Part shown: one piece after another, positions 29,012-38,313 of the stretch
Numbering within the stretch: position 1 is the stretch's first letter
How the letters are laid out: the number at the start of each line of letters is the position of its first letter
Assembly (NCBI RefSeq): GCF_019656655.1
Contig: NZ_BPMV01000001.1
Span: 620,001-684,000, forward strand
Source of the DNA: Tsukamurella sp. TY48
GTDB taxonomy: Bacteria; Actinomycetota; Actinomycetes; Mycobacteriales; Mycobacteriaceae
Direction: 5' to 3'
DNA length: 64,000 nt
Translations under genes and position numbers: made by a program
The notes under the pieces: model-generated
What the model was told of the DNA's origin: nothing
Databases searched by the model: none
What the model saw: the letters and a program-made list of their open reading frames with translations, nothing else

Positions 29012-29757
29012 ACGATCCCGCACTCGATCAGGAGCCGGTGATCGTCGCGCGGAACCTGGTGCGCGGCTTCGACGGCCGCGCGGTGCTGCGCGGTGTGGAC
29101 CTGACGATCCGCCGGGGCGAGTTCGTGGCGCTGCTCGGCCGCTCCGGCTCCGGTAAGTCGACGTTGCTGCGCGCGATCGCCTCGCTGGACGACGGGGTGC
29201 CCGGTTCCGGCGTACTGGAGGTGGATCCGCGTCGCGCGGTGGTCTTCCAGGATTCCCGCCTGCTGCCCTGGGCGCGGGTGTTGGAGAACGTGGTGCTCGG
29301 GCTCTCCGGCTCCGATCCGAAGGAGGTGGGCCGGGCGCTGCTGAAGGAGGTCGGCCTGGACGGCAGGGAGACGGCCTGGCCCAAGGAACTCTCGGGTGGT
29401 CAGCAGCAGCGGGTGGCGCTGGCGCGCAGCCTGGTCCGCGAGCCCGCGGTGCTGCTCGCCGACGAGCCCTTCGGTGCGCTCGACGCCCTCACCAAGCTGA
29501 AGATGCACGATTTGCTGCGGGCACTGGTGGCGCGGCACCGCCCCGGAGTCCTCCTGATCACGCACGACGTCGATGAGGCCATCGCTCTGGCCGACCGGAT
29601 CCTCGTGCTCGATCACGGCATCCTGTCGGTCGATCTCACCCTGCCCGCGGACACCGGGCGCCGTCCCGGTGAGAACGGTTTCGCGGAGCTGCGCAGCCGG
29701 CTCCTCGACGCCCTCGGGGTCGACCAGGAGCACGAGGCGGTGACCGCTCCCGCATGA
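28987..29757 (+). CDS. ABC transporter ATP-binding protein (SsuB/TauB type)
   Basis: The 256-residue ATPase of the organosulfur importer. Walker A is GRSGSGKST, the Q-loop is VVFQDSRLLPW, the signature is LSGGQQQRVALARSL, Walker B is VLLADEPFGALD and the H-loop is LLITHDVDEA. The QDSRLLPW form is typical of SsuB. It overlaps the sulfatase start by ATGA. Confidence 0.94.
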   Translation: MAEHVGALNDPALDQEPVIVARNLVRGFDGRAVLRGVDLTIRRGEFVALLGRSGSGKSTLLRAIASLDDGVPGSGVLEVDPRRAVVFQDSRLLPWARVLENVVLGLSGSDPKEVGRALLKEVGLDGRETAWPKELSGGQQQRVALARSLVREPAVLLADEPFGALDALTKLKMHDLLRALVARHRPGVLLITHDVDEAIALADRILVLDHGILSVDLTLPADTGRRPGENGFAELRSRLLDALGVDQEHEAVTAPA

Positions 29758-32054
29758 CGATCCCCGACTACGCCCGGGGCTACGAGGGATTCACCGGACG
29801 GATCGGTCGTACCGAGGAGGAGTCCACCCCTGCGTGGCCGCAGGAACGCCGCGCCCGCGCGGGCTCGCCCAACATCATCGTGGTGCTCGTCGACGACATG
29901 GGCTTCTCCGATATCGGCCCGTACGGTTCGGAGATCCCCACACCGAACCTGGACGCGCTCGCTGCGCGGGGCATCGTCTCCACCAATCACCACACCACAC
30001 CGGTGTGCTCCCCCACCCGGGCCGCCCTCCTCACCGGACTCAATCCGCATCGCGCCGGGTACGGCTCGGTGGCGAACTCCGATCCGGGATATCCGAATCT
30101 GCGGCTCAGCCTGGCCGACGATGTGCTCACCCTGCCGGAGATCCTGCGTGAATCGGGCTACGCCACCTACGCCGTGGGCAAATGGCACCTCGCGAAGGAT
30201 TCCCGACTCGGACCCGACGCCGATCGCGGATCCTGGCCACTGCAAAGGGGATTCGATCACTACTACGGATCCCTGGAGGGGCTGAACTCCTTCTTCCATC
30301 CGAATCAGCTGGTGCGTGACAACACCGTCGATCCCGTGACCGAGTATCCGCAGGGCTTCTACGTGACCGATGCCCTCACCGACACCGCGACGAGCTGGAT
30401 CAAGGACCTGCGCGCCCACGACGCCGACAAACCCTTCTTCCTGTACTTCGCGCACATCGCGATGCACGGCCCGCTGCAGGTCAAGGACGAGGACCTGCCG
30501 CGCGGCGATCTCGACTACGCGCGCGGCTGGGATGCGGTGCGGGAGGCCCGATTCGCGCGCCAGCAAGAGCTGGGCCTGTTCGGCCCGGAGGTATCTCCCG
30601 CCGCGCGCAACACCGAACCCGGCTACGACGTGCCCGCCTGGGACGAGCTCGACCCGGACCGGCAGCGCCGGTTCGCGCGGTACATGCAGGTGTACGCCGC
30701 GATGGTGCGCACCGTGGACGACAGTCTCGGCGCACTGCTGACCACCGTGGAAGAACTGGGCGAGCTCGACGACACGATCGTGGTCTTCAGCTCCGACAAC
30801 GGCGGCACCGCCGAGGGCGGCCCCGAGGGCACTCGCAGCTACTTCGCGGAGTTCGTGAAGTTCGCCTCCGGTGGGGCCCCGCAGAGCTGGGAGGGCGATG
30901 TCGATCATCCGGAGGAGCTGATCGGCTCCGCACGCCTCGGGGTGCACTATCCGCGCGGCTGGGGGCAGGTCTCCAACACGCCCTTCCGCTTCTACAAGGG
31001 CCAGACCTTCGCCGGCGGCGTGCGGGTGCCGCTGGTCCTGTCCTGGCCGGGCGGCCTCGACGCCCGGGGCGTCCGGGATCAGTACTCGTTCGTCACCGAT
31101 GTGGCGCCCACCCTTCTCGATCTCGCGGGCGTACCGACGCCGGACAGCCGGCACGGGGTGGCGGCCAAGCAGCGCGACGGGCTCTCCCAGCGCGCGGCGT
31201 GGTCGGACCCGGCGGCGCCCTCGGCCCGCACGTACCAGTACTCCGAGTTCCGCGGACACCGCGGGTACTACCGGGACGGATGGAAGCTGCTGAGCCGCTT
31301 CGATCCCGGCGACGATCCGTTGGCGCCCCGCTGGGAGTTGTACGACAACCGCACCGATCCCGCCGAGACCCGCGATCTCGCTGCTGAGCATCCGGATCTG
31401 GTGGCCGAGTTGGCCGCCGAGTGGGAACTCCAGGCGTGGCGGAACACCGTCTTCCCCATCGTGATCGACGGCTCCACACGCAACCCCGCGGAGCGGCGGC
31501 TGGCCGATCCCGTGCGGCTGCTGCCCGGCACACCGGTGCTGGAGCGGTACCGGTCGGCGAAGCTTGTGCAGTACCGCGACTTCCGCATCGACATCGACCT
31601 GCGGTTCGAGCCCGGCGACGAGGGCGTGCTGGTGGCGCACGGCGACGCCCTGGGCGGCTACCTCGTGTACATCGAGGGCGGCGCGGCCGTGGTGGGCTAC
31701 AACGCGTACGGCCGGTACGAGGAGGCCCGCGCCGCGATCCCGCCGGGCACGCGCACCGTCGGGCTCACCGCGTCCGTGCGGCCGGGCCTGCGGTGGGACC
31801 TCGCGCTCACCGTCGACGGTGCGCCCGCCGCGGCGCTCGCGGACCGCGTCCAGCTGATCGGCATGGCTCCCTGGACGGGGATCTCGGTGGGCGTGGACGC
31901 GCGCGGTCCCGTGTCGTGGGATCTGCGCGAGCGCCGCGGCGTCTTCCCGTACTCCGGCTCCCTGCGTTCGGTGACGTACACGCCCGGGGCGGTCGCGGTG
32001 CCCGCGGCCACGATCGAGCGCTTGCAGCAGGAGGCCGAGGAGGAGGCGGATTGA
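29754..32054 (+). CDS. Type I arylsulfatase
   Basis: A 766-residue sulfatase that hydrolyses sulfate esters to release sulfate. The formylglycine motif C-x-P-x-R is present as PVCSPTRAALLTG (about residue 85), with the metal-binding VVLVDDMGFSDIGPYG near the N-terminus, GKWHLA, and SDNGGTAEGG. No signal peptide is visible, so it is cytoplasmic and works on imported esters. An extra C-terminal domain from about residue 590 looks like a beta-rich module. The activating enzyme gene is not in the window. Confidence 0.93.
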   Translation: MTIPDYARGYEGFTGRIGRTEEESTPAWPQERRARAGSPNIIVVLVDDMGFSDIGPYGSEIPTPNLDALAARGIVSTNHHTTPVCSPTRAALLTGLNPHRAGYGSVANSDPGYPNLRLSLADDVLTLPEILRESGYATYAVGKWHLAKDSRLGPDADRGSWPLQRGFDHYYGSLEGLNSFFHPNQLVRDNTVDPVTEYPQGFYVTDALTDTATSWIKDLRAHDADKPFFLYFAHIAMHGPLQVKDEDLPRGDLDYARGWDAVREARFARQQELGLFGPEVSPAARNTEPGYDVPAWDELDPDRQRRFARYMQVYAAMVRTVDDSLGALLTTVEELGELDDTIVVFSSDNGGTAEGGPEGTRSYFAEFVKFASGGAPQSWEGDVDHPEELIGSARLGVHYPRGWGQVSNTPFRFYKGQTFAGGVRVPLVLSWPGGLDARGVRDQYSFVTDVAPTLLDLAGVPTPDSRHGVAAKQRDGLSQRAAWSDPAAPSARTYQYSEFRGHRGYYRDGWKLLSRFDPGDDPLAPRWELYDNRTDPAETRDLAAEHPDLVAELAAEWELQAWRNTVFPIVIDGSTRNPAERRLADPVRLLPGTPVLERYRSAKLVQYRDFRIDIDLRFEPGDEGVLVAHGDALGGYLVYIEGGAAVVGYNAYGRYEEARAAIPPGTRTVGLTASVRPGLRWDLALTVDGAPAAALADRVQLIGMAPWTGISVGVDARGPVSWDLRERRGVFPYSGSLRSVTYTPGAVAVPAATIERLQQEAEEEAD

Positions 32055-32151
32055 TCGCATTGCGCTTGCGGTGAATACAACCCTGGCGATCCGCGCGCTC
32101 GTCGAGTGTCCTTGAACCACAAGCAATCGATCTGCCGCCCGGGAGGCACTC

Positions 32152-33066
32152 ATGACCGCGACGCTCGAACCGACCACCACCTCCGAGATCACCGTCACGA
32201 AGCTCAGTGAGCACATCGGCGCGATCGTGCACGGGGTCCGGCTGGGCGGCGACATCGACGACGCCACCGCGGAGCGGATCCTGGACCTGCTCGCCGAGCA
32301 CGAGGTGATCTTCTTCCGCGACCAGCACCACCTCGACGATGCCGGCCAGCACGCCTTCGCCGGCCGGATCGGTGTTCCCACCACTCCGCACCCCACCGTG
32401 CGGTCCGATTCGGATCTGCTGCCGATCGAGGGCGCGGCGAACAGCTGGCACACCGATGTCTCGTTCGTGGACCGCGTGCCGAAGGCGTCCATCCTGCGCC
32501 CGGTCACGCTGCCCCCGCACGGCGGCAACACCACGTGGGCGTCCACCACCCGCGCCTACGACCGGCTTCCGGAGCCGCTCAAGGTGCTCGCGGAGAACCT
32601 GCGCGCGATCCACACCAACGATTACGACTACGCGGGCCACAACTCGACCTACCAGCGCGCGGAGTACCACCAGGAGTTCATCCGGAACATCTTCGAGTCC
32701 GAGCATCCGGTGGTGCGCGTGCACCCCGAGACCGGCCGCCGATCGCTGCTGCTGGGCCACTTCGTCAGCAAGTTCGCGGGCCTGAGCTCGCAGGATTCGG
32801 CGCCGATCCTGGCACTGTTTCAGCGTCGGATCGAGAACCCGGACAACACCGTGCGGTGGGCCTGGCAGCCGGGCGACGTCGCGATCTGGGACAACCGCTC
32901 CACGCAGCACTTCGGTATCAACGACTACGGCGACAACAAGCGCCTGCTGCGTCGGGTGACGCTGGCGGGCGACATCCCCGTCGGCGTCGACGGCCGGGAG
33001 GGTGTGGCGCTCAAGGGCGATGCGTCCGATTACTCCCCGGTGACGCCCGCCCGGCAGCGCGGCTGA
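32152..33066 (+). CDS. TauD/TfdA-family alkylsulfatase dioxygenase (AtsK-like)
   Basis: A 304-residue Fe(II)/2-oxoglutarate dioxygenase that oxidatively cleaves alkyl sulfates or sulfonates. The iron triad is visible as HxD in SWHTDVSF and the distal His in STQHFGIND; Arg in LRRVTL fits 2-oxoglutarate binding. It reads more like AtsK (alkyl sulfate) than TauD. It lies 97 bases after the sulfatase gene, so it may use its own promoter. Its end overlaps the convergent hydrolase by 37 bases. Confidence 0.9.
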   Translation: MTATLEPTTTSEITVTKLSEHIGAIVHGVRLGGDIDDATAERILDLLAEHEVIFFRDQHHLDDAGQHAFAGRIGVPTTPHPTVRSDSDLLPIEGAANSWHTDVSFVDRVPKASILRPVTLPPHGGNTTWASTTRAYDRLPEPLKVLAENLRAIHTNDYDYAGHNSTYQRAEYHQEFIRNIFESEHPVVRVHPETGRRSLLLGHFVSKFAGLSSQDSAPILALFQRRIENPDNTVRWAWQPGDVAIWDNRSTQHFGINDYGDNKRLLRRVTLAGDIPVGVDGREGVALKGDASDYSPVTPARQRG

Positions 33067-34316
33067 GAGAGCCAGTTCCGGAGCGCGGCGTACACCGCCT
33101 CGGAGCGCAGCAGGGTGAAGTGGTGGGCGCCGCCGAGGTGGACGCCCGCGTCATCGGTGAATCCGATGCGGCGGGCGCGGTCTCGGCCCGCCGCACTGGG
33201 CGCGAGGACGAGCCCGTCGCCCACGAGCCGTCCCACGGGGTGCGCGGCGCTCCTGGTCACGGTGGCCGTCACGAAGTAGTGCGCGGCACCGTCCAGGAGT
33301 GGCACCTCGGCCGCCACCGCCCGGCCCAGCGCATCCGGGTCGCGGCCGGTCCAGTCCTCGTCGACGATCGATCCGGCGCGCAGATCCCGGATCCCCGCGC
33401 TGCGCCTGCGCAGTAACCGACCGAACGGCGCGGTCTCCGGGATCGCGACCAGGGCGGCGCTGCCGTAGTGCGCCGCCTGTTCGAGCGGAGCTCCGAGGTG
33501 CGGTGTCCCCAGGCTCACCGTGGCGGATACCGTCCGGACCCAGCGCATGCCCGCCTGCTGGGCGAGATGTGCCGCGCTGCGGGCGACGAGACCGCCCATC
33601 GAGTGCCCGATCACCGTGATGTCCGTGATCGGCACCGGCCACATCGCATGCAGGCGTTCGAGCAGCGTCGCCAGATCGGCGCCGGTGTCGCTGATGTGGC
33701 GCCCGCTGTTGTAGCGCACGTACACCGGCGTCGCGTCGAGGTCGATCGCGAGCCGCACGCCGTAATCGTCCGCTGCCAGACCGCCCGCTCCCCAGGCGTG
33801 TTCGGTCTCGCTGAGGCCGTGCAGGAAGACGACGATCCGCCCCGTGGCACCGTCGTAGACCTCCTGCGGGTCCAGGCGACCCGCAGGCATCTCGGTCGCT
33901 TCGAGGTGCACGATGGCGCCGTCCACCCGCACCGTGACGGGATCGGCCGCCAGTGGCGAGCCGGCCGCGGCGAGCTCGTCACCGACGAGCCCGAGAACGG
34001 CGCCGATCAGGCTGGCACCCCGCACCGTCTCCGAGGGCGGGCGGTCACCCGGGTAGTCCGCCGCGGCGCCGGCGATCCTGCCCGCCGCCCGCGCGGCGGA
34101 GCCGATCGCCCGGTACACGCCGTCGGTGATGCCGTCGTGCAGCACCCGGACCGGCGCGGCGGCGGGTCCCACACCGAGCCGGATGGCGGCGAACACCCGG
34201 TCGGATATCGCCCGGTGAACACCGTGGACCCCGCCGGTGGCCACCGCCACCTCACTGCATCCCAGTTCGGCGAGGGCCCTGACCTCGGCCCGACGCCGGT
34301 CCACGACTGCACTCAT
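33030..34316 (-). CDS. Alpha/beta hydrolase (lipase/esterase-like)
   Basis: A 428-residue intracellular hydrolase. After about 170 helical residues the fold begins with [15 protein letters not shown] (oxyanion region) and the nucleophile elbow [13 protein letters not shown]; a final His lies in [16 protein letters not shown]. The N-terminal half is typical of a mycobacterial triacylglycerol lipase-like group of unknown substrate. ATG at 34314-34316 is preceded by a well-spaced promoter ending nine bases upstream. Confidence 0.82.
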   Translation of the reverse strand: MSAVVDRRRAEVRALAELGCSEVAVATGGVHGVHRAISDRVFAAIRLGVGPAAAPVRVLHDGITDGVYRAIGSAARAAGRIAGAAADYPGDRPPSETVRGASLIGAVLGLVGDELAAAGSPLAADPVTVRVDGAIVHLEATEMPAGRLDPQEVYDGATGRIVVFLHGLSETEHAWGAGGLAADDYGVRLAIDLDATPVYVRYNSGRHISDTGADLATLLERLHAMWPVPITDITVIGHSMGGLVARSAAHLAQQAGMRWVRTVSATVSLGTPHLGAPLEQAAHYGSAALVAIPETAPFGRLLRRRSAGIRDLRAGSIVDEDWTGRDPDALGRAVAAEVPLLDGAAHYFVTATVTRSAAHPVGRLVGDGLVLAPSAAGRDRARRIGFTDDAGVHLGGAHHFTLLRSEAVYAALRNWLSQPRCRAGVTGE

Positions 34317-34324
34317 GACAATTG

Positions 34325-34353
34325 AGTGTACAGTCGTGCACTGGATTGTCGAA
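34325..34353 (-). promoter_or_regulatory. Sigma-A-type promoter for the alpha/beta hydrolase
   Basis: On the minus strand TTCGAC (34348-34353) and TACACT (34325-34330) are separated by exactly 17 bases, the optimal spacing. The start codon begins eight bases after the -10 element, so the transcript would be leaderless or nearly so. The spacer contains GTGCAC, which may be an operator. Confidence 0.5.
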
Positions 34354-35658
34354 TCAGGCGCGGTACGCCCACCCGGCGGCGCGCCACTGCTCGGCCGGCA
34401 TGCAGTTGCGGCCGTCGAGCAGCGAACGCCGGCGCACCACGGCGCCCACCGCCGCCGGATCGAGCTCGCGGAACTGCGTCCACTCGGTGAGCACCAACAC
34501 CACATCGGCGCCCTCGCACGCCTCCAAGGCCGTGGTGGCGTAGTCCAGCGTGGGGAAGACGCGGCGCGAGTTGTCCATGGCCTCAGGGTCGTACACGGAG
34601 ACCGCGGCACCCTGCAGCTGGATCTGTCCGGCGATGTTCAGGGCCGGGGAATCGCGCACATCGTCGGAATCGGGCTTGAACGCGGCGCCGAGAACGGCCA
34701 CCTTCGCGCCGAGCAGTGAGCCACCGCAGGCCTCGCGGGCGAGGTCCACCATGCGGGTGCGCCGGCTCATGTTGATCGCGTCCACCTCGCGGAGCAGTCC
34801 GTGCATGTGGCCCGCACCCAGTTCGCCGGACCGGGCCATGAAGGCGCGGATGTCCTTGGGCAGGCATCCACCGCCGAAACCGATTCCGGCACCGAGGAAA
34901 CGACGACCGATCCGGGAGTCCACGCCGATCGCGTCGGCCAGGGCCACCACATCGGCGCCGGCGGCCTCGCAGACCTCGGAGACGGCGTTGATGAACGAGA
35001 TCTTGGTGGCCAGGAAGGCGTTCGCGGAGATCTTCACCAGTTCGGCGGTGGCGGTGTCGGTGAGGAAGAACGGGGTCTCGCGGGCGATGATCGGGGCGTA
35101 GATCTCCCGCGCCACCTGCTCGGCACGGCCACCCGGCTCGGCGCCGAGCACCAGGCGATCGGGCTCCAGGGTGTCCTTGACGGCGTGCCCCTCGCGCAGG
35201 AACTCGGGGTTCCAGGCGAACTCCACGGTGATGCCCTCCGGCGTCAACTCGGCGGCGCGGGCGCGCAGCAGCTCGGTGGTGCCCACGGGCACCGTCGACT
35301 TCCCCAGGATGACCGCGTCGCGGCGCAGGTGCGGCACGAGCGAGTCGACCACGGAATTCACATAGGTGAGGTCGGCGGCGAACTCGCCCTTGCGCTGCGG
35401 GGTACCGACGGCGATGAAGTGCACATCGCCGAACTCCCCGGCCTCCTCGTAGGAGTCGGTGAACCGCAGCCGGCCCGCCTCGATGTTCCGCTTGAGCACG
35501 GCCGGCAGACCGGGCTCGTGGAAGGGCACCTTGCCCTCGGACAGCGCCGCGATCTTGCTGAGGTTCACATCGACGCCGAGCACCTCGTGGCCCAGCTCCG
35601 CCATGCACGCCGCGTGCGTGGCTCCCAGGTATCCCGTACCCAGCACTGTCATCTTCAT
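34354..35658 (-). CDS. udgA: UDP-glucose 6-dehydrogenase
   Basis: Oxidises UDP-glucose to UDP-glucuronate with NAD+, for cell-envelope polysaccharide. The 434-residue protein has the N-terminal Rossmann motif GTGYLGATHAACM, SKTSTV-like GKSTVPVGT, the catalytic cysteine in GAGIGFGGGCLPKD, and the C-terminal NAD-fold domain (LGAAFKPDSDDVRDSP). ATG at 35656-35658. The window shows no linked glycosyltransferases. Confidence 0.93.
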   Translation of the reverse strand: MKMTVLGTGYLGATHAACMAELGHEVLGVDVNLSKIAALSEGKVPFHEPGLPAVLKRNIEAGRLRFTDSYEEAGEFGDVHFIAVGTPQRKGEFAADLTYVNSVVDSLVPHLRRDAVILGKSTVPVGTTELLRARAAELTPEGITVEFAWNPEFLREGHAVKDTLEPDRLVLGAEPGGRAEQVAREIYAPIIARETPFFLTDTATAELVKISANAFLATKISFINAVSEVCEAAGADVVALADAIGVDSRIGRRFLGAGIGFGGGCLPKDIRAFMARSGELGAGHMHGLLREVDAINMSRRTRMVDLAREACGGSLLGAKVAVLGAAFKPDSDDVRDSPALNIAGQIQLQGAAVSVYDPEAMDNSRRVFPTLDYATTALEACEGADVVLVLTEWTQFRELDPAAVGAVVRRRSLLDGRNCMPAEQWRAAGWAYRA

Positions 35659-35797
35659 GCGCCGAAGGTAGGTCGGCGAGATGCCGACACGGAAGCTCGC
35701 CGGGCCCTAGTTCGGCAAGGGTTACGCAGGGATTCATGCAGGCCGCGGCTCCGCCGCGCGGTGTTAGCCGTTCGTCAACGCCGCGTTACCCGAGCGG

Positions 35798-36802
35798 CTA
35801 CTCCGCGCCGGGCGCATCGGGGGCCGAGGACTCCGCCGTGCCCGCGCCACGGCGCGGCTCCCGGCCCTTGAGGATACGCTTGGGCAGACGATTGACCAGG
35901 TCGCTCATCGGGTTGACCGCTGCGGTCATCAGCGCGACGGCCTCGTTGAGCTCGGCCACCACGTCGGGAAGCTGCGAGACGGCGTCGAGGGTGCCGCCGG
36001 GCGCGACCGCCCGCTCGATCGCGCCCTGCTGACCGAGCAGCTGATCGACGAGGCCACCGTCTTCGATGGCGCGGTCGATCACGCCGCCGTCGGCGGTGAG
36101 CTTGTCGATCAGTCCGTCCTGGCCGGTCAGCTTGTCGAGCACACCGTCCTTGGCGGCCAGCTTGTCGAGTACGCCGCCCTTCTCGGTGAGCTTGTCGAGC
36201 ACGCCGTCCTTGGACATGAGCTTCTCCAGCACCCCGTCGGGCGCAGTGAGCTTGTCGATGACGCCGCCCTCGGAGGTGAGACGCTCCAGAACGCCCTCGG
36301 ATTCGGTGATCTGGTCCACCACACCGCCGGGCCGGGTGAGCCGGTCGAGGGGGCCGCCCTCGTTGGTGAGGCGAGAGATGGGACCGTCGTCCTTGGTGGC
36401 CTGATCGAGCAGACCACCGGGCGCGGTGAGCTTTTCGAGCATGCCGCCGGGCTCAGTGAGCCGGTCGACGACGCCGCCGGGCTTGAGGACGCGGTCCAAC
36501 GGTCCCCCACGCTTGATGATGATCCCGATCGGCCGGTCGGGTTCGAGCATGCTCGCGAACCGCTGCAGCAGTTGCGTCGGCGACAGCGCACCATGCTCGC
36601 CCTCCACGTGCAGGGCGCTGTTCACCTCCGCCTCCACGTTCTGGACGGCGAAGCGGGTCACGGCGACCCCGCCCTCGACGGCCGCCATCGCGGCATCGGC
36701 GGTGGAGAATGCGACGCGCAACGGCGCCGTGACCAAGCCCTTCAGATCCATACCGGGCATCGTATGCGGCGGAGTGAGAGGAATCTGCGGTAATCCACTC
36801 AT
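35798..36802 (-). CDS. Decapeptide-repeat protein of unknown function
   Basis: A 334-residue protein I cannot assign. Residues about 1-100 are non-repetitive and mostly helical (TRFAVQNVEAEVNSALHVEG, SPTQLLQRFASML). Residues 101-270 are 17 uninterrupted decapeptides with consensus [VLI][LI]D[KR]LTxx[GD]G. The C-terminus has a hydrophobic helix (VVAELNEAVALMTAAVNPM) then a basic, Ala/Pro tail. No signal peptide. The start ATG at 36800-36802 (MSGLPQIP) is preferred; an in-frame ATG at 36874 would place codons over the ArsR operator. Comparable glycine-spaced leucine repeats occur in other mycolata, also unassigned. Confidence 0.75.
   Translation of the reverse strand: MSGLPQIPLTPPHTMPGMDLKGLVTAPLRVAFSTADAAMAAVEGGVAVTRFAVQNVEAEVNSALHVEGEHGALSPTQLLQRFASMLEPDRPIGIIIKRGGPLDRVLKPGGVVDRLTEPGGMLEKLTAPGGLLDQATKDDGPISRLTNEGGPLDRLTRPGGVVDQITESEGVLERLTSEGGVIDKLTAPDGVLEKLMSKDGVLDKLTEKGGVLDKLAAKDGVLDKLTGQDGLIDKLTADGGVIDRAIEDGGLVDQLLGQQGAIERAVAPGGTLDAVSQLPDVVAELNEAVALMTAAVNPMSDLVNRLPKRILKGREPRRGAGTAESSAPDAPGAE
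35993..36502 (-). repeat. 17 tandem 30-bp repeats encoding decapeptides
   Basis: Seventeen consecutive 30-base units, each encoding ten residues such as VLDKLTEKGG, VLDKLAAKDG and VLDKLTGQDG. The middle units (36090-36260) are most alike at DNA level, sharing GAGCTTGTCGAGCACGCCGTC-like runs on the plus strand, which suggests recent expansion by slippage or recombination. No indels break the reading frame. Confidence 0.9.
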
Positions 36803-36856
36803 TGCGACGCCGGAGACATCCCGAATGCGGGACGACGCGTCGGAGATAGTTGACAC

Positions 36857-36872
36857 GTCGGAAATCTCCGAC
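36857..36872. promoter_or_regulatory. Palindrome, candidate ArsR operator
   Basis: GTCGGAAATCTCCGAC is a 16-bp palindrome with 6-bp arms (GTCGGA/TCCGAC), 14 bases upstream of the ArsR GTG start and in the divergent promoter region. A degenerate copy (CGTCGGAGATA) lies about 20 bases further upstream. Autoregulation by the ArsR protein is the simplest reading. Confidence 0.5.
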
Positions 36873-36885
36873 ATATCTTCGGCGG

Positions 36886-37206
36886 GTGACCACGCACAGC
36901 ACCGATCGCGTCTTCCTGGCGCTCGCCAACCCCGTGCGCCGCGAGCTCCTGCAGATCCTGCGCGCCGGCCCGCTCGCCGCGGGTGAGCTGAGCGAGCGGT
37001 TCGCCTTGAGCCGCCCCGCCGTCGCCGAACACCTCAAGGTGCTGCGCGAAGCCGGGCTCGTGGCGGATGAACCGATCGGGCGCAAACGGATCTACCGCCT
37101 CACCGCCGAGCCCCTGGCCGACCTCGGCGAATGGTTGCACCCGTTCGAGAAGTTCTGGCGGGCACGCCTGTCCGCGCTCGCCACGATCGCTGAGGAGTTG
37201 GAATGA
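36886..37206 (+). CDS. ArsR-family winged-helix regulator
   Basis: A 106-residue regulator with a winged helix (LANPVRRELLQIL, LSERFALSRPAVAEHLKVLREAGLV). No metal-binding cysteine pair is present, which is typical of ArsR proteins paired with SRPBCC genes. GTG at 36886 follows weak GGCG. Its stop overlaps the SRPBCC start (ATGA), so the pair is co-translated. Confidence 0.9.
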   Translation: MTTHSTDRVFLALANPVRRELLQILRAGPLAAGELSERFALSRPAVAEHLKVLREAGLVADEPIGRKRIYRLTAEPLADLGEWLHPFEKFWRARLSALATIAEELE

Positions 37207-37595
37207 CGAGCATCACCCTGGATCAGTTCATCGCCGCCGCACCGGCCACCGTGTGGCGAGTTATTACGGAATCCGAACTGGTACAGCGCTGGTGGGCCAC
37301 CGGCGATATCTCCGCGGAACCGGGACACGAGTTCACGCTCGATATGCCCGGCTTCGGAGCCCAGCCGTGCCGTGTGATCGAGTCGACACCGCCGCACCGG
37401 TTCGCGTACACCTTCACTCCCGCGTGGACCCTCACGTGGACCCTGGAACCCGAGGGCAGCGGCACCCGATTGTTCCTGGAACACAGTGGTTTCGACCTCG
37501 ACGATCAGCGGATGGCGGCGGCCTTCACCCGGATGGGGCCGGGCTGGCGGGACGAGGTGCTCCCCCGTCTCCGCGCGACCGCGGAGGCCCTGTGA
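37203..37595 (+). CDS. SRPBCC/AHSA1-domain protein
   Basis: A 130-residue START-like protein with the AHSA1 features FIAAAPATVWRVITE, LVQRWWATGD and TWTLEPEGSGTRLFLEHSGFD. Such proteins bind hydrophobic ligands. Coupled to the ArsR gene, it forms a common two-gene module of unknown inducer. Confidence 0.88.
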   Translation: MTSITLDQFIAAAPATVWRVITESELVQRWWATGDISAEPGHEFTLDMPGFGAQPCRVIESTPPHRFAYTFTPAWTLTWTLEPEGSGTRLFLEHSGFDLDDQRMAAAFTRMGPGWRDEVLPRLRATAEAL

Positions 37596-37623
37596 CGGCA
37601 CTGCGGTCTGGAACAATTCGTGG

Positions 37624-38313
37624 GTGACCGAGACCAGCGCCCTCTCCGATCCCGTCAACACCGCACTGAATGGGCCCCACCGCCGATTCCGTGACGTCAG
37701 CGGACGGATCTCCCGGTATCAGCCGGACGTCTCCGTGTTCTTCGGCCACCCGCGCGAGCTCACTGCGGACGACTACGCCGACGCGGCCCGCCTGGCCGAT
37801 CACCACGGCGTGGTCCTGCTCCGCGATCGCGCGACGCCGCTGCCCTCCGACTGGACGGTGCACGAGACGATCGGGCTGGTCCAGTACAGCGGGGCCGATA
37901 TCGACACCGCACCGGCACCCGACGCGGCGCGGCTCACCGCCGACGACATCCCCGAGATGACCGCCCTGGTCCAGCGCACCAAGCCAGGGCCATTCCTGCC
38001 GCGCACCATAGAACTGGGCACCTACCTGGGCATCCGGGACGCCGAGGGCGCACTCATCGCGATGGCGGGCGAGCGCATGCACCCGCAAGGATGGACCGAG
38101 ATCAGTGCGGTGTGCACCGCCCCGGAGGCGCGCGGACGAGGCCTGGCGGCGCGGCTCATCCGCGCCGTCGCGCACGGCATCCGCGAGCGCGGCGAACTCC
38201 CCTTCCTGCACACCTCCGACGACAATCCGGCGCGCGCCCTCTACGACGCCATGGGCTTCGTCCACACCCGCACCGTCCCGCTCGAGGTCATCCGGATCGG
38301 CGGCACACGATGA
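37624..38313 (+). CDS. GNAT-family acetyltransferase
   Basis: A 229-residue protein with one GNAT domain in the C-terminal half: AVCTAPEARGRGLAARLIRAV is the acetyl-CoA motif A, and NPARALYDAMGFVHTRT is motif B. The N-terminal 100 residues resemble the FR47-like group (MTALVQRTKPGPF). The start is GTG at 37624. It overlaps the next gene by four bases. Confidence 0.85.
   Translation: MTETSALSDPVNTALNGPHRRFRDVSGRISRYQPDVSVFFGHPRELTADDYADAARLADHHGVVLLRDRATPLPSDWTVHETIGLVQYSGADIDTAPAPDAARLTADDIPEMTALVQRTKPGPFLPRTIELGTYLGIRDAEGALIAMAGERMHPQGWTEISAVCTAPEARGRGLAARLIRAVAHGIRERGELPFLHTSDDNPARALYDAMGFVHTRTVPLEVIRIGGTR

Noticed and set aside
35993-36502. Regular 30-bp repeats as a possible CRISPR array
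   Set aside because: The units abut without spacers, stay in one reading frame and encode a repeat protein; no cas gene is nearby.
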